Counted from the stretch's first letter, positions 1 to 7,025 are shown. The stretch is 23,862 bases of DNA from JAVBPA01 sp031549925 (GCA_031549925.1 JAVBPA010000091.1:1-23862); one strand, 5' to 3'. The notes: a model not told the origin generated them from the letters alone. Numbers and translations are program-made.

Positions 1-805
1 AATCATTTCCGTTTTCATAAAAATATGATTGAACATATGTAGAAAGCTCCCAACCGAAAACAACTCCGCCCAGGAGATATTTACGATTTTCGGGAAGATT
101 ATCATACCAATCTGCTATAACAGGCAGAAGCTTATTGAGGCAATCTTTCTGAAGCTGTAAAAATTGCGGGGAGGCTAAATTCGGAGCAGGTCCGACTCGT
201 ATCTGAGAACCCCAGTTTCTCCATCCGATTTTTACCGCTGTTTCTTCTCCCCAACCCCATCTTTCTACATTTTTATAATTTTCAGGATTATATCCCGCAG
301 CTTCACTGTCCCAAAAATTCCAAAGCTGCGGATAATATGTGACATAATTTACACCGTCAAGATGAAGTATTACCGGAATATCATTTTTTTCTGATAATAT
401 AAGCATGTTTTCTATACTTTTTTTAATTTTTTCTATCGGAAAAGCCGTGTATTCAAATGTATACGAGATTGCCAAACGCCGCTCTGATGTTCCTGTATCC
501 CCGATGATATTTATTACTTCTTCAAATGAAGCCTGATTTACGGTATCTGGATCATCCATATACCATTGATTCAAACCCGGCTGATCGATCTTATGTACCG
601 CGAGATATTGCGGATATTGATTTACCATGGCTTCCGCCTCCGTTTCGGATTCAGAATCGGATTTATAATCTATATCCGATTCCGTTTTTGATACTTCTTT
701 TTCAGTTGTTTGTTCTATATCTGAATTATAATTATTATTGCCGCATGATGAAATTAAAATGGGTAAAGCAATAATTAAAATTATGTAATTAATTCGATTC
801 CGCAT
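1..805 (-). CDS. Lipoprotein, probable TIM-barrel glycosidase (3' end off the left edge)
   Basis: The frame is open from an ATG at 805 to the window edge (268 codons visible, no stop), so the C-terminus is missing. It begins with a lipoprotein signal: a charged start, a hydrophobic stretch, then lipobox LISSC with Cys at residue 21. An acidic, Ser/Glu-rich linker follows, and the mature part starts near residue 60. That part is rich in Trp, Tyr and acidic residues (LWNFWDSE, KIGWRNWG, VFGWELS), as in retaining glycosidases with a TIM barrel. The WE near the visible end could be catalytic, but I cannot assign a GH family. The ATG overlaps the last 17 nt of the upstream solute-binding gene and has no clear Shine-Dalgarno, so translation is probably coupled. 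Inference: an outer-surface enzyme releasing the sugar that the partner lipoprotein binds. The function is tentative; the CDS and lipoprotein call are firm. Confidence 0.7.
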   Translation of the reverse strand, partial: MRNRINYIILIIALPILISSCGNNNYNSDIEQTTEKEVSKTESDIDYKSDSESETEAEAMVNQYPQYLAVHKIDQPGLNQWYMDDPDTVNQASFEEVINIIGDTGTSERRLAISYTFEYTAFPIEKIKKSIENMLILSEKNDIPVILHLDGVNYVTYYPQLWNFWDSEAAGYNPENYKNVERWGWGEETAVKIGWRNWGSQIRVGPAPNLASPQFLQLQKDCLNKLLPVIADWYDNLPENRKYLLGGVVFGWELSTYVQSYFYENGND

Positions 806-2240
806 AGAATTTTTTTATAATATCAAGTTCCGTTTGCGCTTTTGTTTCATTTGCAGCGTAAACTGTTGCCAGATTGTTTTTATTGTCACGTATAAAAGAT
901 GCAATTGTTATGAAACTGAATGAATTTAACTGGAGCGGGAAACATCTGTTGTTTTTTATTATATCTATCATTTCTTCCGATTCGCTGTCACGTGAATATT
1001 TTGTTTGCAACACAACCTCGTAATAAGCGGGCATAACCGTTTTATACGCGCTTGATGCCATTGCTTCCATTATAACAGAGGTATAGTCGAGTGCGTTGTT
1101 TGATATCGGAATATAACAAACTGTACAAACCGCGTCAACACTTTGATAATAGCGTCCTTGTTCTTTGTTATATTGCGGATGTGGAATAATTCCGAAATCA
1201 TCCTTCATATCACGAAAATTTGACAAAAGATAAAGGCGTGAATTCAAAAACATCGAACGTCCGTTGTTGAATATTGTTATATCAATACCCCATTCCGTGT
1301 TATTCTGCCAGCCTCCGGCATCTTCTGCGAATAATTCAAGAATTGAATCAACAACTTTCAATGTCCGGTCGTTATTTAAGTTTAACTGCGGCATATTATC
1401 GGAATCTTTTACTGTATAGTTCGCTCCGTAACCGATAAAAATACTTTCTCCCATATCCCATTGCCAGCCCACATAACCGTATCTGTCATCACTTGATTTT
1501 ATAACTCCGTCGCCGTTTATATCATCATTTCCGCTTTTCACTATTGTTTTAAAATTATCATGCGTCCATTCCATATCGATAACGTCCTGATACGGATAAT
1601 CAATGTTTAAATTTGTAAACAAGTTTTTATTGAAAAGCAAAACCCGGGTATTTCCCAAAGTCGATACATTTACATCGCCTGTCAAAGAATATACTTTATT
1701 CCCAAAAGCTAGATCACGTATTATGTTGCTGTCCCACCATGGTTTATCGATATTTGTATACTCAAGACTCTCCCAATCGATAAATTTACCTTCATATATC
1801 ATCGAAGTAATTCCGGCTGCTATATTGTTCATACCCATTGCAACATGGAAAGTATTGTCTCCCGCTCCGATGAATTTGTCTAATTCCTTTGTGAATGACG
1901 AACCGTATCCTATTACTTCCGGATTTATTTTGACATCAAATCTTTCTTCAACAGAACGATTCCTTGCAAATACCGCGTCATTCAATGTATCAGCTGTTTC
2001 TTCTTCCGCTATGAAATCCAAATTGGCAATTGTTCCGCCGTCAATCATTATATTGAACATACTTCCGTCGTATTTCGTTTCCGGAAGTTCATCCGATAAC
2101 TCGGTTTCGATTATTTCGGTCGCTTGAGTTGTATCGGATGTTTCTTTTCCGTCTGCTTTATTTTCATCGGAACATGAAATTACTATCGGTGAAATCGTCA
2201 ATAAAACAAGCAGAAATAAAATATATTTTTTCGTTTTCAT
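789..2240 (-). CDS. Extracellular solute-binding lipoprotein (ABC sugar-type, family 1-like)
   Basis: The 483-residue protein opens with MKTKK, a hydrophobic segment and lipobox VISC (Cys23), so it should be exported and lipid-anchored. After a Thr/Glu-rich linker, the sequence has the layout of family 1 solute-binding proteins: an early beta-strand, an EETADTLNDAVFARNRSVEE segment typical of large Clostridia paralogues, scattered aromatic ligand-contact candidates and a helical C-terminus. Such proteins deliver oligosaccharides to an ABC permease. No permease genes are in the window, so the substrate is unknown. The start is set by AAAGGAAG about 8 nt upstream. The preceding 100 bp carry a good promoter (TTGATT-17-TATAAT). 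The gene is first in an operon with the glycosidase-like lipoprotein, which overlaps its stop, and is divergent from a DeoR-type regulator that probably controls it. Confidence 0.82.
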   Translation of the reverse strand: MKTKKYILFLLVLLTISPIVISCSDENKADGKETSDTTQATEIIETELSDELPETKYDGSMFNIMIDGGTIANLDFIAEEETADTLNDAVFARNRSVEERFDVKINPEVIGYGSSFTKELDKFIGAGDNTFHVAMGMNNIAAGITSMIYEGKFIDWESLEYTNIDKPWWDSNIIRDLAFGNKVYSLTGDVNVSTLGNTRVLLFNKNLFTNLNIDYPYQDVIDMEWTHDNFKTIVKSGNDDINGDGVIKSSDDRYGYVGWQWDMGESIFIGYGANYTVKDSDNMPQLNLNNDRTLKVVDSILELFAEDAGGWQNNTEWGIDITIFNNGRSMFLNSRLYLLSNFRDMKDDFGIIPHPQYNKEQGRYYQSVDAVCTVCYIPISNNALDYTSVIMEAMASSAYKTVMPAYYEVVLQTKYSRDSESEEMIDIIKNNRCFPLQLNSFSFITIASFIRDNKNNLATVYAANETKAQTELDIIKKFYAESN

Positions 2241-2290
2241 ATTAATTTCTTCCTTTCATGTTAATATTTTTAATATTTATCATATAAGTC

Positions 2291-2319
2291 ATTATACTTG
2301 TTTCCATAATATAAATCAA
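2291..2319 (-). promoter_or_regulatory. Sigma-A-type promoter of the solute-binding protein operon
   Basis: On the minus strand a -35 TTGATT (2314-2319) and a perfect -10 TATAAT (2291-2296) are separated by exactly 17 bp. Transcription would start near 2284, giving a leader of about 44 nt that contains the AAAGGAAG ribosome binding site. The -35 lies about 34 bp from the first of the phased TTTTTGAA repeats, so a protein bound there could act on it. Confidence 0.7.
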
Positions 2320-2352
2320 TATTATTAAATAAAAAATTCTAATTTTAATTAT

Positions 2353-2450
2353 TTTTTGAATATTTTTGAATATATGTTGCAATTTTTGATTTTTTATGAT
2401 ATTATCATATTATATCAGAAAGTTTTTGATAGCTTTTGAATGTTTTTGAT
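2353..2450 (+). repeat. Ten-bp-phased TTTTTGAW repeats, probable DeoR-type operator array
   Basis: Copies of TTTTTGAA or TTTTTGAT start at 2353, 2363, 2383, 2423 and 2443. One-mismatch copies start at 2393 (TTTATGAT) and 2433 (CTTTTGAA), and a weak one at 2413 (TATCAGAA). Every start is a multiple of 10 bp from the others, so all copies face the same side of the helix. The array fills the space upstream of the DeoR-family gene. Known: many DeoR-family regulators bind several T/A-rich direct repeats. Inference: this is the operator for the adjacent regulator. Phased T-tracts would also bend the DNA, so intrinsic curvature is an alternative or an added role. Confidence 0.6.
2395..2409. promoter_or_regulatory. 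15-bp palindrome in the centre of the repeat array
   Basis: TATGATA and TATCATA form perfect 7-bp arms around a single T at 2402. The palindrome lies close to the middle of the phased repeats, in the gap between their left and right groups. It may be a dimer-binding half of the operator or part of a second regulator's site. In DNA this AT-rich, chance occurrence cannot be excluded. Confidence 0.4.
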
Positions 2451-2453
2451 AAT
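2426..2453 (+). promoter_or_regulatory. Candidate promoter of the DeoR-family gene, embedded in the repeats
   Basis: TTGATA (2426-2431) and GATAAT (2448-2453) are spaced by 16 bp and each match the sigma-A consensus at five of six positions. Both elements are formed partly by copies of the TTTTTGAT repeat, so repeat occupancy would block this promoter. That arrangement suggests autorepression. The leader would be only about 15 nt and contains the GGAGGT at 2465-2470. Confidence 0.5.
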
Positions 2454-2474
2454 TTATATATTATGGAGGTAGTT

Positions 2475-3251
2475 ATGTTTTTAGAAGAACGTTTGCAAAA
2501 AATCATTGATGTATTATCCGAAAAAGGAAGAATTACAACTTCGGAAATTACCGAGCTTAACAAAGTAGGATATTCAAGTGCTGTACGTGATTTACAAATA
2601 TTAGAGAAAAAAGGTATGCTCATACGTACTCATGGAGGAGCAATGCCAGTTCAAAGCGTAGACTGGAAACCTACAGCAGGATATACCCACCGTGACATGC
2701 CCGAAATAAAACCCAATTATAATGCAATATCAAAAAAAGCCGCAGAATATATTTCTTCCGGCGACTATATTTATTTGACTTGTGCATCTACAGGATATTT
2801 AATGACAGATCATCTTCCGTCAGACATAGAATTTACGGCAGTTGTTAATTCGATAATTATAGCAGAAAAACTCCGAGTTAAATACGACAACATATCTGTC
2901 AGATTAATCGGCGGAATGATGAGGAAAAACGGAAACTGCGTCGATCCTATAGCAGCCGAGGAAATACGTAAAATACGTTTCGACAAATGCTTTATAACCG
3001 GAGCCGGATTAACCGCTGATTTCGGTATCTCGATACAAACTCCGGACAGCATGAATTTTGTTCGTACAGTTATTCAAAGCTCACGCCAAAAAATCGGAAT
3101 GTTTCCCTGTGAAAAATTAGGATACGAAGCTGCAAACACAATATGCCCGGCTTCCGAGCTGGATATTGTCATAACCGATTCTTCCGCCGCGCCTGAACAT
3201 ATTGAAGAAATAAGAAAGTGCGGCCCGGAAATAGTTATTGCAGAGATATAA
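2475..3251 (+). CDS. DeoR-family transcriptional regulator
   Basis: I start the gene at the ATG at 2475 because GGAGGT lies 4 nt upstream; an in-frame ATG at 2436 has no such site and falls inside the repeat array. The 258-residue product begins with a winged helix-turn-helix (about residues 1-57: EERLQKIIDVLSEKGRITT, then VRDLQILEKKGMLIRTHGGA, the classic DeoR wing ending in hGGa). The C-terminal DeoRC sensor domain follows, recognisable from PIAAEEIRKIRFDKCFITGAG and a downstream GIS. Sensor domains of this family usually bind a phosphorylated sugar. The usual D-x-GTT phosphate loop reads LTCASTGYLM here and is not canonical. It is divergent from the solute-binding lipoprotein operon, which is its most likely target. 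Confidence 0.85.
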   Translation: MFLEERLQKIIDVLSEKGRITTSEITELNKVGYSSAVRDLQILEKKGMLIRTHGGAMPVQSVDWKPTAGYTHRDMPEIKPNYNAISKKAAEYISSGDYIYLTCASTGYLMTDHLPSDIEFTAVVNSIIIAEKLRVKYDNISVRLIGGMMRKNGNCVDPIAAEEIRKIRFDKCFITGAGLTADFGISIQTPDSMNFVRTVIQSSRQKIGMFPCEKLGYEAANTICPASELDIVITDSSAAPEHIEEIRKCGPEIVIAEI

Positions 3252-3286
3252 CTTTTTATCCTTTAGCCGCAAATATTAAAATTATG

Positions 3287-3420
3287 ACAGGAGCAGTATA
3301 ATTGTTTTTGAAAATATATTTTTTCGATTCCGATAATATAAAAAATCAAGGGAAAACAATATATACGAACAAAAACATCAATTCTTCCCTCCTTTTATCC
3401 GATGATTATACTGCTCCTGT
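3287..3420. repeat. 16-bp inverted repeat at the deoR/spoIID convergence
   Basis: The 16-mer at 3287-3302 (ACAGGAGCAGTATAAT) recurs as its exact reverse complement at 3405-3420, with 102 bp between. The right arm encodes the last residues of the SpoIID-like protein (RSSII before the stop). The left arm is noncoding, just past the deoR stop. It could form a long-range stem in either read-through transcript, or be a small inverted duplication. Between the arms I see only AT-rich weak stems, not a standard terminator. Confidence 0.6.
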
Positions 3421-5464
3421 TTTCTATAGATATCCCGGTAAAATATGTTTTTAAAATTGTTTTATAATCATAACCCAAATCAGCCAAATCTTTAGCTCCG
3501 TATTGGCTTATCCCGACTCCGTGACCCCATCCGCGGCCGTAAAATACGAAACTTCCGTTTGTTCCCTGGGCTGTTATTTCGCGCGTGTTCTTAATTATAT
3601 TAGTTTTTGTAGTTGTTATATCCGGAAGATTGGTTGACAATGGCGTATTATTCTCCGCGATGCTTTCTGTCTCTTGATTTTCGTTTGGATCAATTTCTTT
3701 GGAAACCATATCATATTTAGTTTGTCCTTCTCCGGTTATCACAACCAAATCACTCAAACTCAAACTGATTTCGATACCGCGTATTCCCAGCATAGCGACC
3801 GATTCGCCTATCGGAACATATGCTCCGTCAGGAGACCCCGCGCTTAACGCAAATACACCGCCCGTATTTAGAATAGTTTCCGATGTATTTGGCGTAACAA
3901 CAGCGGAAGAACGTTCTACAAGCGTCTGTATAGCTTCACCATCAAGTGTATAGTCGTTTAATATAACCGGTTGTCCGGCAAGAGCAACCGCAAAATTCGC
4001 GCTGTTCAATCCGAGTACCGAACGTATCCGGTCGGAACGTGTTAGCGTTACGGATTTTCCGTAAGAATCGGTAAATGTAATAGAATATACATATGAGGAA
4101 TTTTCGGCATACTGATCTATTTTGACGCTTATGAGCGTACCGGATAAAAGTCCGTAACCGCTCGCGTTGATTTTTGATATTATAAGCCCCCCCGACATTT
4201 CGGTTTTCCATTCACCGTTCGGATATGAGGAGTAATTTTCCCAAGGAGTGACAACAGCCGACAAATACGCATAATCACGGGATGAACCCCAAGCTTCAGC
4301 TCCGCTAACCGTAGTTCCTCCCGTTGAGGAAGAATATACGGCAGTCGCAATTTTTTTATTATAAGTCATAACTTCGCCGGCCGTAGATCTTACAGCTTCA
4401 ATTATACTTTCGTTCGTTCTGTTCCGTCCTTTATAAACTTGACAGCATGTACCGTTGCAAACGTCGAAAGTAACATGCTTTCTGCTTGTCAGCGCGAAAG
4501 AACGCGCACAAACGGCAAAAGTTTTTTGCGCTTCAATATCCCATGTAATCCCTATTTCCCATGGTACAACGCCTTCCACATATTCTTCAAGAGGAATAAT
4601 ATTAGTAACGGCTACACCGTCCGTATCGCCCGACTGCCATCTTGCATAACGAAAAACTCCTCCGTATGTATTTTGAGCAGGCGTTACAATATATGCGGTT
4701 GATTCTTCTTTTTGCAACGGAGTTAACCCGAGGGTGTATGAGTTTCCTCCGTCAAGTTCAAACAATATATCATCATTTGCGGGATTTATAACCGAAAGAG
4801 CTGTTTTTGCGGGTCCGACCGCACGCACTGTAATTCCTAAATTATTGAGATCCGGTATATTCGTTTCGGCTGCTTCCTTTGAACCGTACTGACCGAATCT
4901 GAAAACCACTTTCCCGTTGATATAAGCCGGAAATACATTATAATTTTCGGCTTTTGTTTTGTAATATTCATATTCTGTCAAGTAGTCGCTTCCCGCATCT
5001 GTTTCAAGATGCCATCCCCCGACAACAGGTGTATATGAAGTTGTGATTGTGTATGTATATCCGGATTTTTGCATATTGGAATCACATATGACAGAAACTT
5101 TATTTAAGTCAATTTTAAACAATTCATGATATTGCCTGTCCGTATTTATATACCCGGCAGAAAAACCATTTTTAGCGCTTGTTTCAAACCCTTGTGTAAC
5201 TCCGTCGGCGTACATCAATCCGACGGCGATTAAGATATCGTTTTTGTTTTGGGTATAATAATACTTTATGCTGCTGCTTTTTTCAACTGTGCTTTCATCC
5301 GTGTTTTCAGCGGCGGCTGAGTTTATAGTAAGAAAAGGAATTATCATTGAAGCTGCGGAAAGCAACATCAATGCAACAATAATAATCGCTATAATACGCA
5401 CTATTAACCTTCTGTCGCTTCTCGCTTTTTTTCTTATCGGCTTTTTATTTGATCCGGCTGCCAA
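3395..5464 (-). CDS. SpoIID/LytB-domain protein, membrane-anchored, long form
   Basis: The 689-residue product starts with a basic tail and one membrane helix (about residues 24-49), then an extracytoplasmic region. A SPOR-like stretch lies near residues 180-225 (YNVFPAYINGKVVFRFGQYG). The SpoIID core follows: IIPLEEYVEGVVPWEIG with the Glu expected at the lytic transglycosylase active site, then QKTFAVCARSFAL, the cysteine-bearing DVCNGTCCQVYKG and YSSSTGGTT. The family signature GRGWGHGVGISQYGA lies near the C-terminus. SpoIID cleaves denuded glycan strands during engulfment. This protein is about twice the length of Bacillus SpoIID, so it may be a LytB-like paralogue rather than the engulfment enzyme itself. 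The start is TTG, chosen because AAGGATG lies 7 nt upstream and no in-frame ATG is nearby. It follows the small secreted-protein gene by 20 nt. Confidence 0.85.
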   Translation of the reverse strand: MAAGSNKKPIRKKARSDRRLIVRIIAIIIVALMLLSAASMIIPFLTINSAAAENTDESTVEKSSSIKYYYTQNKNDILIAVGLMYADGVTQGFETSAKNGFSAGYINTDRQYHELFKIDLNKVSVICDSNMQKSGYTYTITTSYTPVVGGWHLETDAGSDYLTEYEYYKTKAENYNVFPAYINGKVVFRFGQYGSKEAAETNIPDLNNLGITVRAVGPAKTALSVINPANDDILFELDGGNSYTLGLTPLQKEESTAYIVTPAQNTYGGVFRYARWQSGDTDGVAVTNIIPLEEYVEGVVPWEIGITWDIEAQKTFAVCARSFALTSRKHVTFDVCNGTCCQVYKGRNRTNESIIEAVRSTAGEVMTYNKKIATAVYSSSTGGTTVSGAEAWGSSRDYAYLSAVVTPWENYSSYPNGEWKTEMSGGLIISKINASGYGLLSGTLISVKIDQYAENSSYVYSITFTDSYGKSVTLTRSDRIRSVLGLNSANFAVALAGQPVILNDYTLDGEAIQTLVERSSAVVTPNTSETILNTGGVFALSAGSPDGAYVPIGESVAMLGIRGIEISLSLSDLVVITGEGQTKYDMVSKEIDPNENQETESIAENNTPLSTNLPDITTTKTNIIKNTREITAQGTNGSFVFYGRGWGHGVGISQYGAKDLADLGYDYKTILKTYFTGISIENRSSIIIG

Positions 5465-5484
5465 AATTATTCATCCTTCTTTCA

Positions 5485-6015
5485 TTATCCTACAATCGTA
5501 TATTTTCCGCGTACCATTATATACGCTTCGTCCGATATAACGTTAATTCCTCTTCCGTCCGGACGCGGAATCAGCAGAAGATGTCTTGCGGGAATATCCG
5601 CTCCGTTTATAATTTCCTTGCCGTCTGTGCAGTCTGAAAGACCGATACCGGCGTTAATATTGTCGATACTGCTGACAAAAGCTGTCGCCTTGCCAGAGCG
5701 AAGTATAATTTCGCACGAAGTTTCTGCCGCAAGACTTTGACCGCGAACCAATCGGACAGCTTCATATTCACCGGCAGCTGAAGTATTTTCAGTTCCGCTT
5801 TCCGCTATTTCTTTTAGAATTTGTTGTTTTATCTCCGCTGATAATTCTTTTATCAGTTCTTCTTTTAACTGTGTTTTGAAAGTTTGAGTCAAATAACTGT
5901 ATGTAATGAAAGGATCATCGACCGTTCCCGCTCCCGCCGCAAATACTACTATAGGGAAGCTGAACAATACGAGAATCGCGGTTATCACCGCCATAGAACG
6001 TTTGCGTTTAAACAA
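5485..6015 (-). CDS. Small secreted protein of unknown function, upstream of spoIID-like gene
   Basis: The 176-residue product has a clear signal peptide: a basic MFKRKRS start, a hydrophobic core and a likely signal peptidase site after VVFA near residue 26. A charged amphipathic stretch follows (about residues 47-70, LKEELIKELSAEIKQQILKE), probably a short coiled coil. The C-terminal half is a compact beta-rich domain containing EIILRSGKATA, GLSDCTDGKEI and HLLLIPRPDGRG. I know of no assigned function; similar secreted hypotheticals occur in Clostridia. The TTG start at 6015 is supported by GGAGGAT 5-6 nt upstream and keeps the basic n-region, which the next Met (residue 8) would lose. Co-transcription with the SpoIID-like gene 20 nt downstream suggests a role at the cell or cortex surface, but this is inference. 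Confidence 0.7.
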   Translation of the reverse strand: MFKRKRSMAVITAILVLFSFPIVVFAAGAGTVDDPFITYSYLTQTFKTQLKEELIKELSAEIKQQILKEIAESGTENTSAAGEYEAVRLVRGQSLAAETSCEIILRSGKATAFVSSIDNINAGIGLSDCTDGKEIINGADIPARHLLLIPRPDGRGINVISDEAYIMVRGKYTIVG

Positions 6016-6399
6016 ATTTTATCCTCCGCCGGTTTTAAACTCACCGGTTTTTAAATTTAATAGTGTAATCGATATTAATACAAAAATTATAAATAATATG
6101 AAATAATTTGTATAAAAATATGTATATGACGAACGATAATTCTATCATACATATATTTTCTTTTCAATAACAAATGATTTCCTATAAATTAATTCAAATT
6201 AAACCGATGTGCATAGTTTATTTTAATACTTTGTATTTTTAAAAATTGTATTGTATATGTTAATTATAAGTTAATTATAATTTTATTAAAATAAAAAGCA
6301 TAATCATCGTTTGTATGACAAATAATAGTATTGTAAAAGGTATCAGGAACTATAAATATGATTAAAGATACCGAAAGAAGGAGGTTATAACTTTATAAA
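6016..6399. other. Divergent intergenic region between secreted-protein and coat-protein genes
   Basis: This 384-bp stretch is very AT-rich and has no credible ORF. It holds the minus-strand promoter at 6139-6167 and a leader of about 117 nt containing two AAACCGG direct repeats just before the ribosome binding site. It also has a tandem TTAATTATAA (6260-6269 and 6271-6280, 11-bp period) and a GGTATC/GATACC inverted pair (6339-6344 and 6367-6372) before the coat gene. I could not recognise a convincing mother-cell sigma-factor promoter for the coat gene. Confidence 0.6.
6139..6167 (-). promoter_or_regulatory. Sigma-A-type promoter of the secreted protein/spoIID-like operon
   Basis: On the minus strand TTGAAA (6162-6167) and TAGAAT (6139-6144) are spaced by 17 bp, each matching five of six consensus positions. 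Transcription would start near 6132, leaving a leader of about 117 nt. A vegetative-type promoter would fit a LytB-like role better than strict mother-cell expression. Confidence 0.6.
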
Positions 6400-6849
6400 A
6401 TGCTGAACCAAAAAGAAACAACTTTACTGGAAGATTTAAAAAGCAACGAACAGCTTTGCATTGAAAAGTTTACAAAATACGAAAACAATGCTGTAAATCC
6501 CATGCTGAAAACTCTTATGAGCGAAATCCGAAGTCAGGAGCAAACCCATCTTGACACACTCAGCTGTATCATAAGCGGAGGTCAGCCTAATACTTCCTCC
6601 GGCGAAAGTAAAATCACACCGCCATCAGCCGCAAATTATGGAGCAAACAATAACGCGTATAACAATGATAAATATATCTGCACTGATGCCTTAACCACAG
6701 AAAAACACGTTTCTTCCGTATACAATACGGCTATTTTTGAAATGCGTGACGTAGCAATCCGCGACGCTCTCAATCATATCCAAAAAGAAGAACAGGAACA
6801 CGGCGAAAAAATCTACAGTTATATGTCTCAAAACGGAATGTACAGCTAA
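6400..6849 (+). CDS. CotF-like spore coat protein, ferritin-like fold
   Basis: The 149-residue product has two helical halves, each with the spaced acidic and His residues of ferritin-like coat proteins. The first is about residues 1-60 (TTLLEDLKSNEQLC, then EIRSQEQTHLDTL) and the second about 95-145 (TTEKHVSSVYNTAIFE, then DALNHIQKEEQEHGEKIYSYM). A Gly/Ser/Asn-rich linker near residues 61-92 joins them. The closing MSQNGMYS is typical of the clostridial family. Such proteins are usually made in the mother cell and incorporated into the coat; metal binding is not established. AAGGAGG lies unusually far (about 15 nt) from the ATG, but a stop codon 9 nt upstream in frame rules out an earlier start. 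It stands alone and is followed by a structured 3' region. Confidence 0.8.
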   Translation: MLNQKETTLLEDLKSNEQLCIEKFTKYENNAVNPMLKTLMSEIRSQEQTHLDTLSCIISGGQPNTSSGESKITPPSAANYGANNNAYNNDKYICTDALTTEKHVSSVYNTAIFEMRDVAIRDALNHIQKEEQEHGEKIYSYMSQNGMYS

Positions 6850-6874
6850 AAAAACAAAAGGTTAAGAAAAACAC

Positions 6875-7025
6875 GGCCGTTTTAAAAATCTCCGCAAAAC
6901 TTTTAAACAGTTCATTTTTTTAGGTTTAAGCTGAGCTTTTTTCGCAGAAAACGCCCGTAAGTCCGCACCCAGGGGACTTTGTTTGTACTCTTCTCGGAGC
7001 TTTATACAAGCTCCGATTTTTATTT
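6875..7025 (+). ncRNA. Candidate 3' UTR or small RNA, unrecognised
   Basis: Between the coat gene and parC is an unusually GC-rich stretch for an intergenic region here. It includes a palindromic ACGGCCGT, an AAGTCC/GGACTT stem with a 9-nt loop near 6960-6980, and the strong terminator at 6994-7025. It does not match tmRNA, SRP RNA, RNase P RNA, T-box or 6S RNA landmarks that I can recall. It may be just the coat gene's 3' UTR, or a separate small RNA. Low confidence. Confidence 0.25.
6994..7025 (+). terminator. Rho-independent terminator after the coat-protein gene
   Basis: TCGGAGCTT (6994-7002), a five-base loop and AAGCTCCGA (7008-7016) form a perfect 9-bp stem, followed by TTTTTATTTTT. 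There is no T-tract on the minus side, so it should not end the parC transcript. A second AT-only hairpin lies at 7026-7052 (TTATATAAA/TTTATATAA, 9-nt loop). Confidence 0.85.

Noticed and set aside
1603..2127. 174-codon plus-strand ORF.
   Set aside because: It lies wholly inside the solute-binding gene on the opposite strand, has no ribosome binding site and no recognisable protein.
2436..2474. Earlier ATG for the DeoR-family gene.
   Set aside because: The 13 extra codons come from the T-rich repeats and lack a ribosome binding site, while GGAGGT precedes the ATG at 2475.
6914..6988. Short open stretch on the minus strand reading VQTKSPGCGLTGVFC.
   Set aside because: It overlaps the terminated, structured noncoding region, has no start with a ribosome binding site and looks like a translated RNA or repeat.
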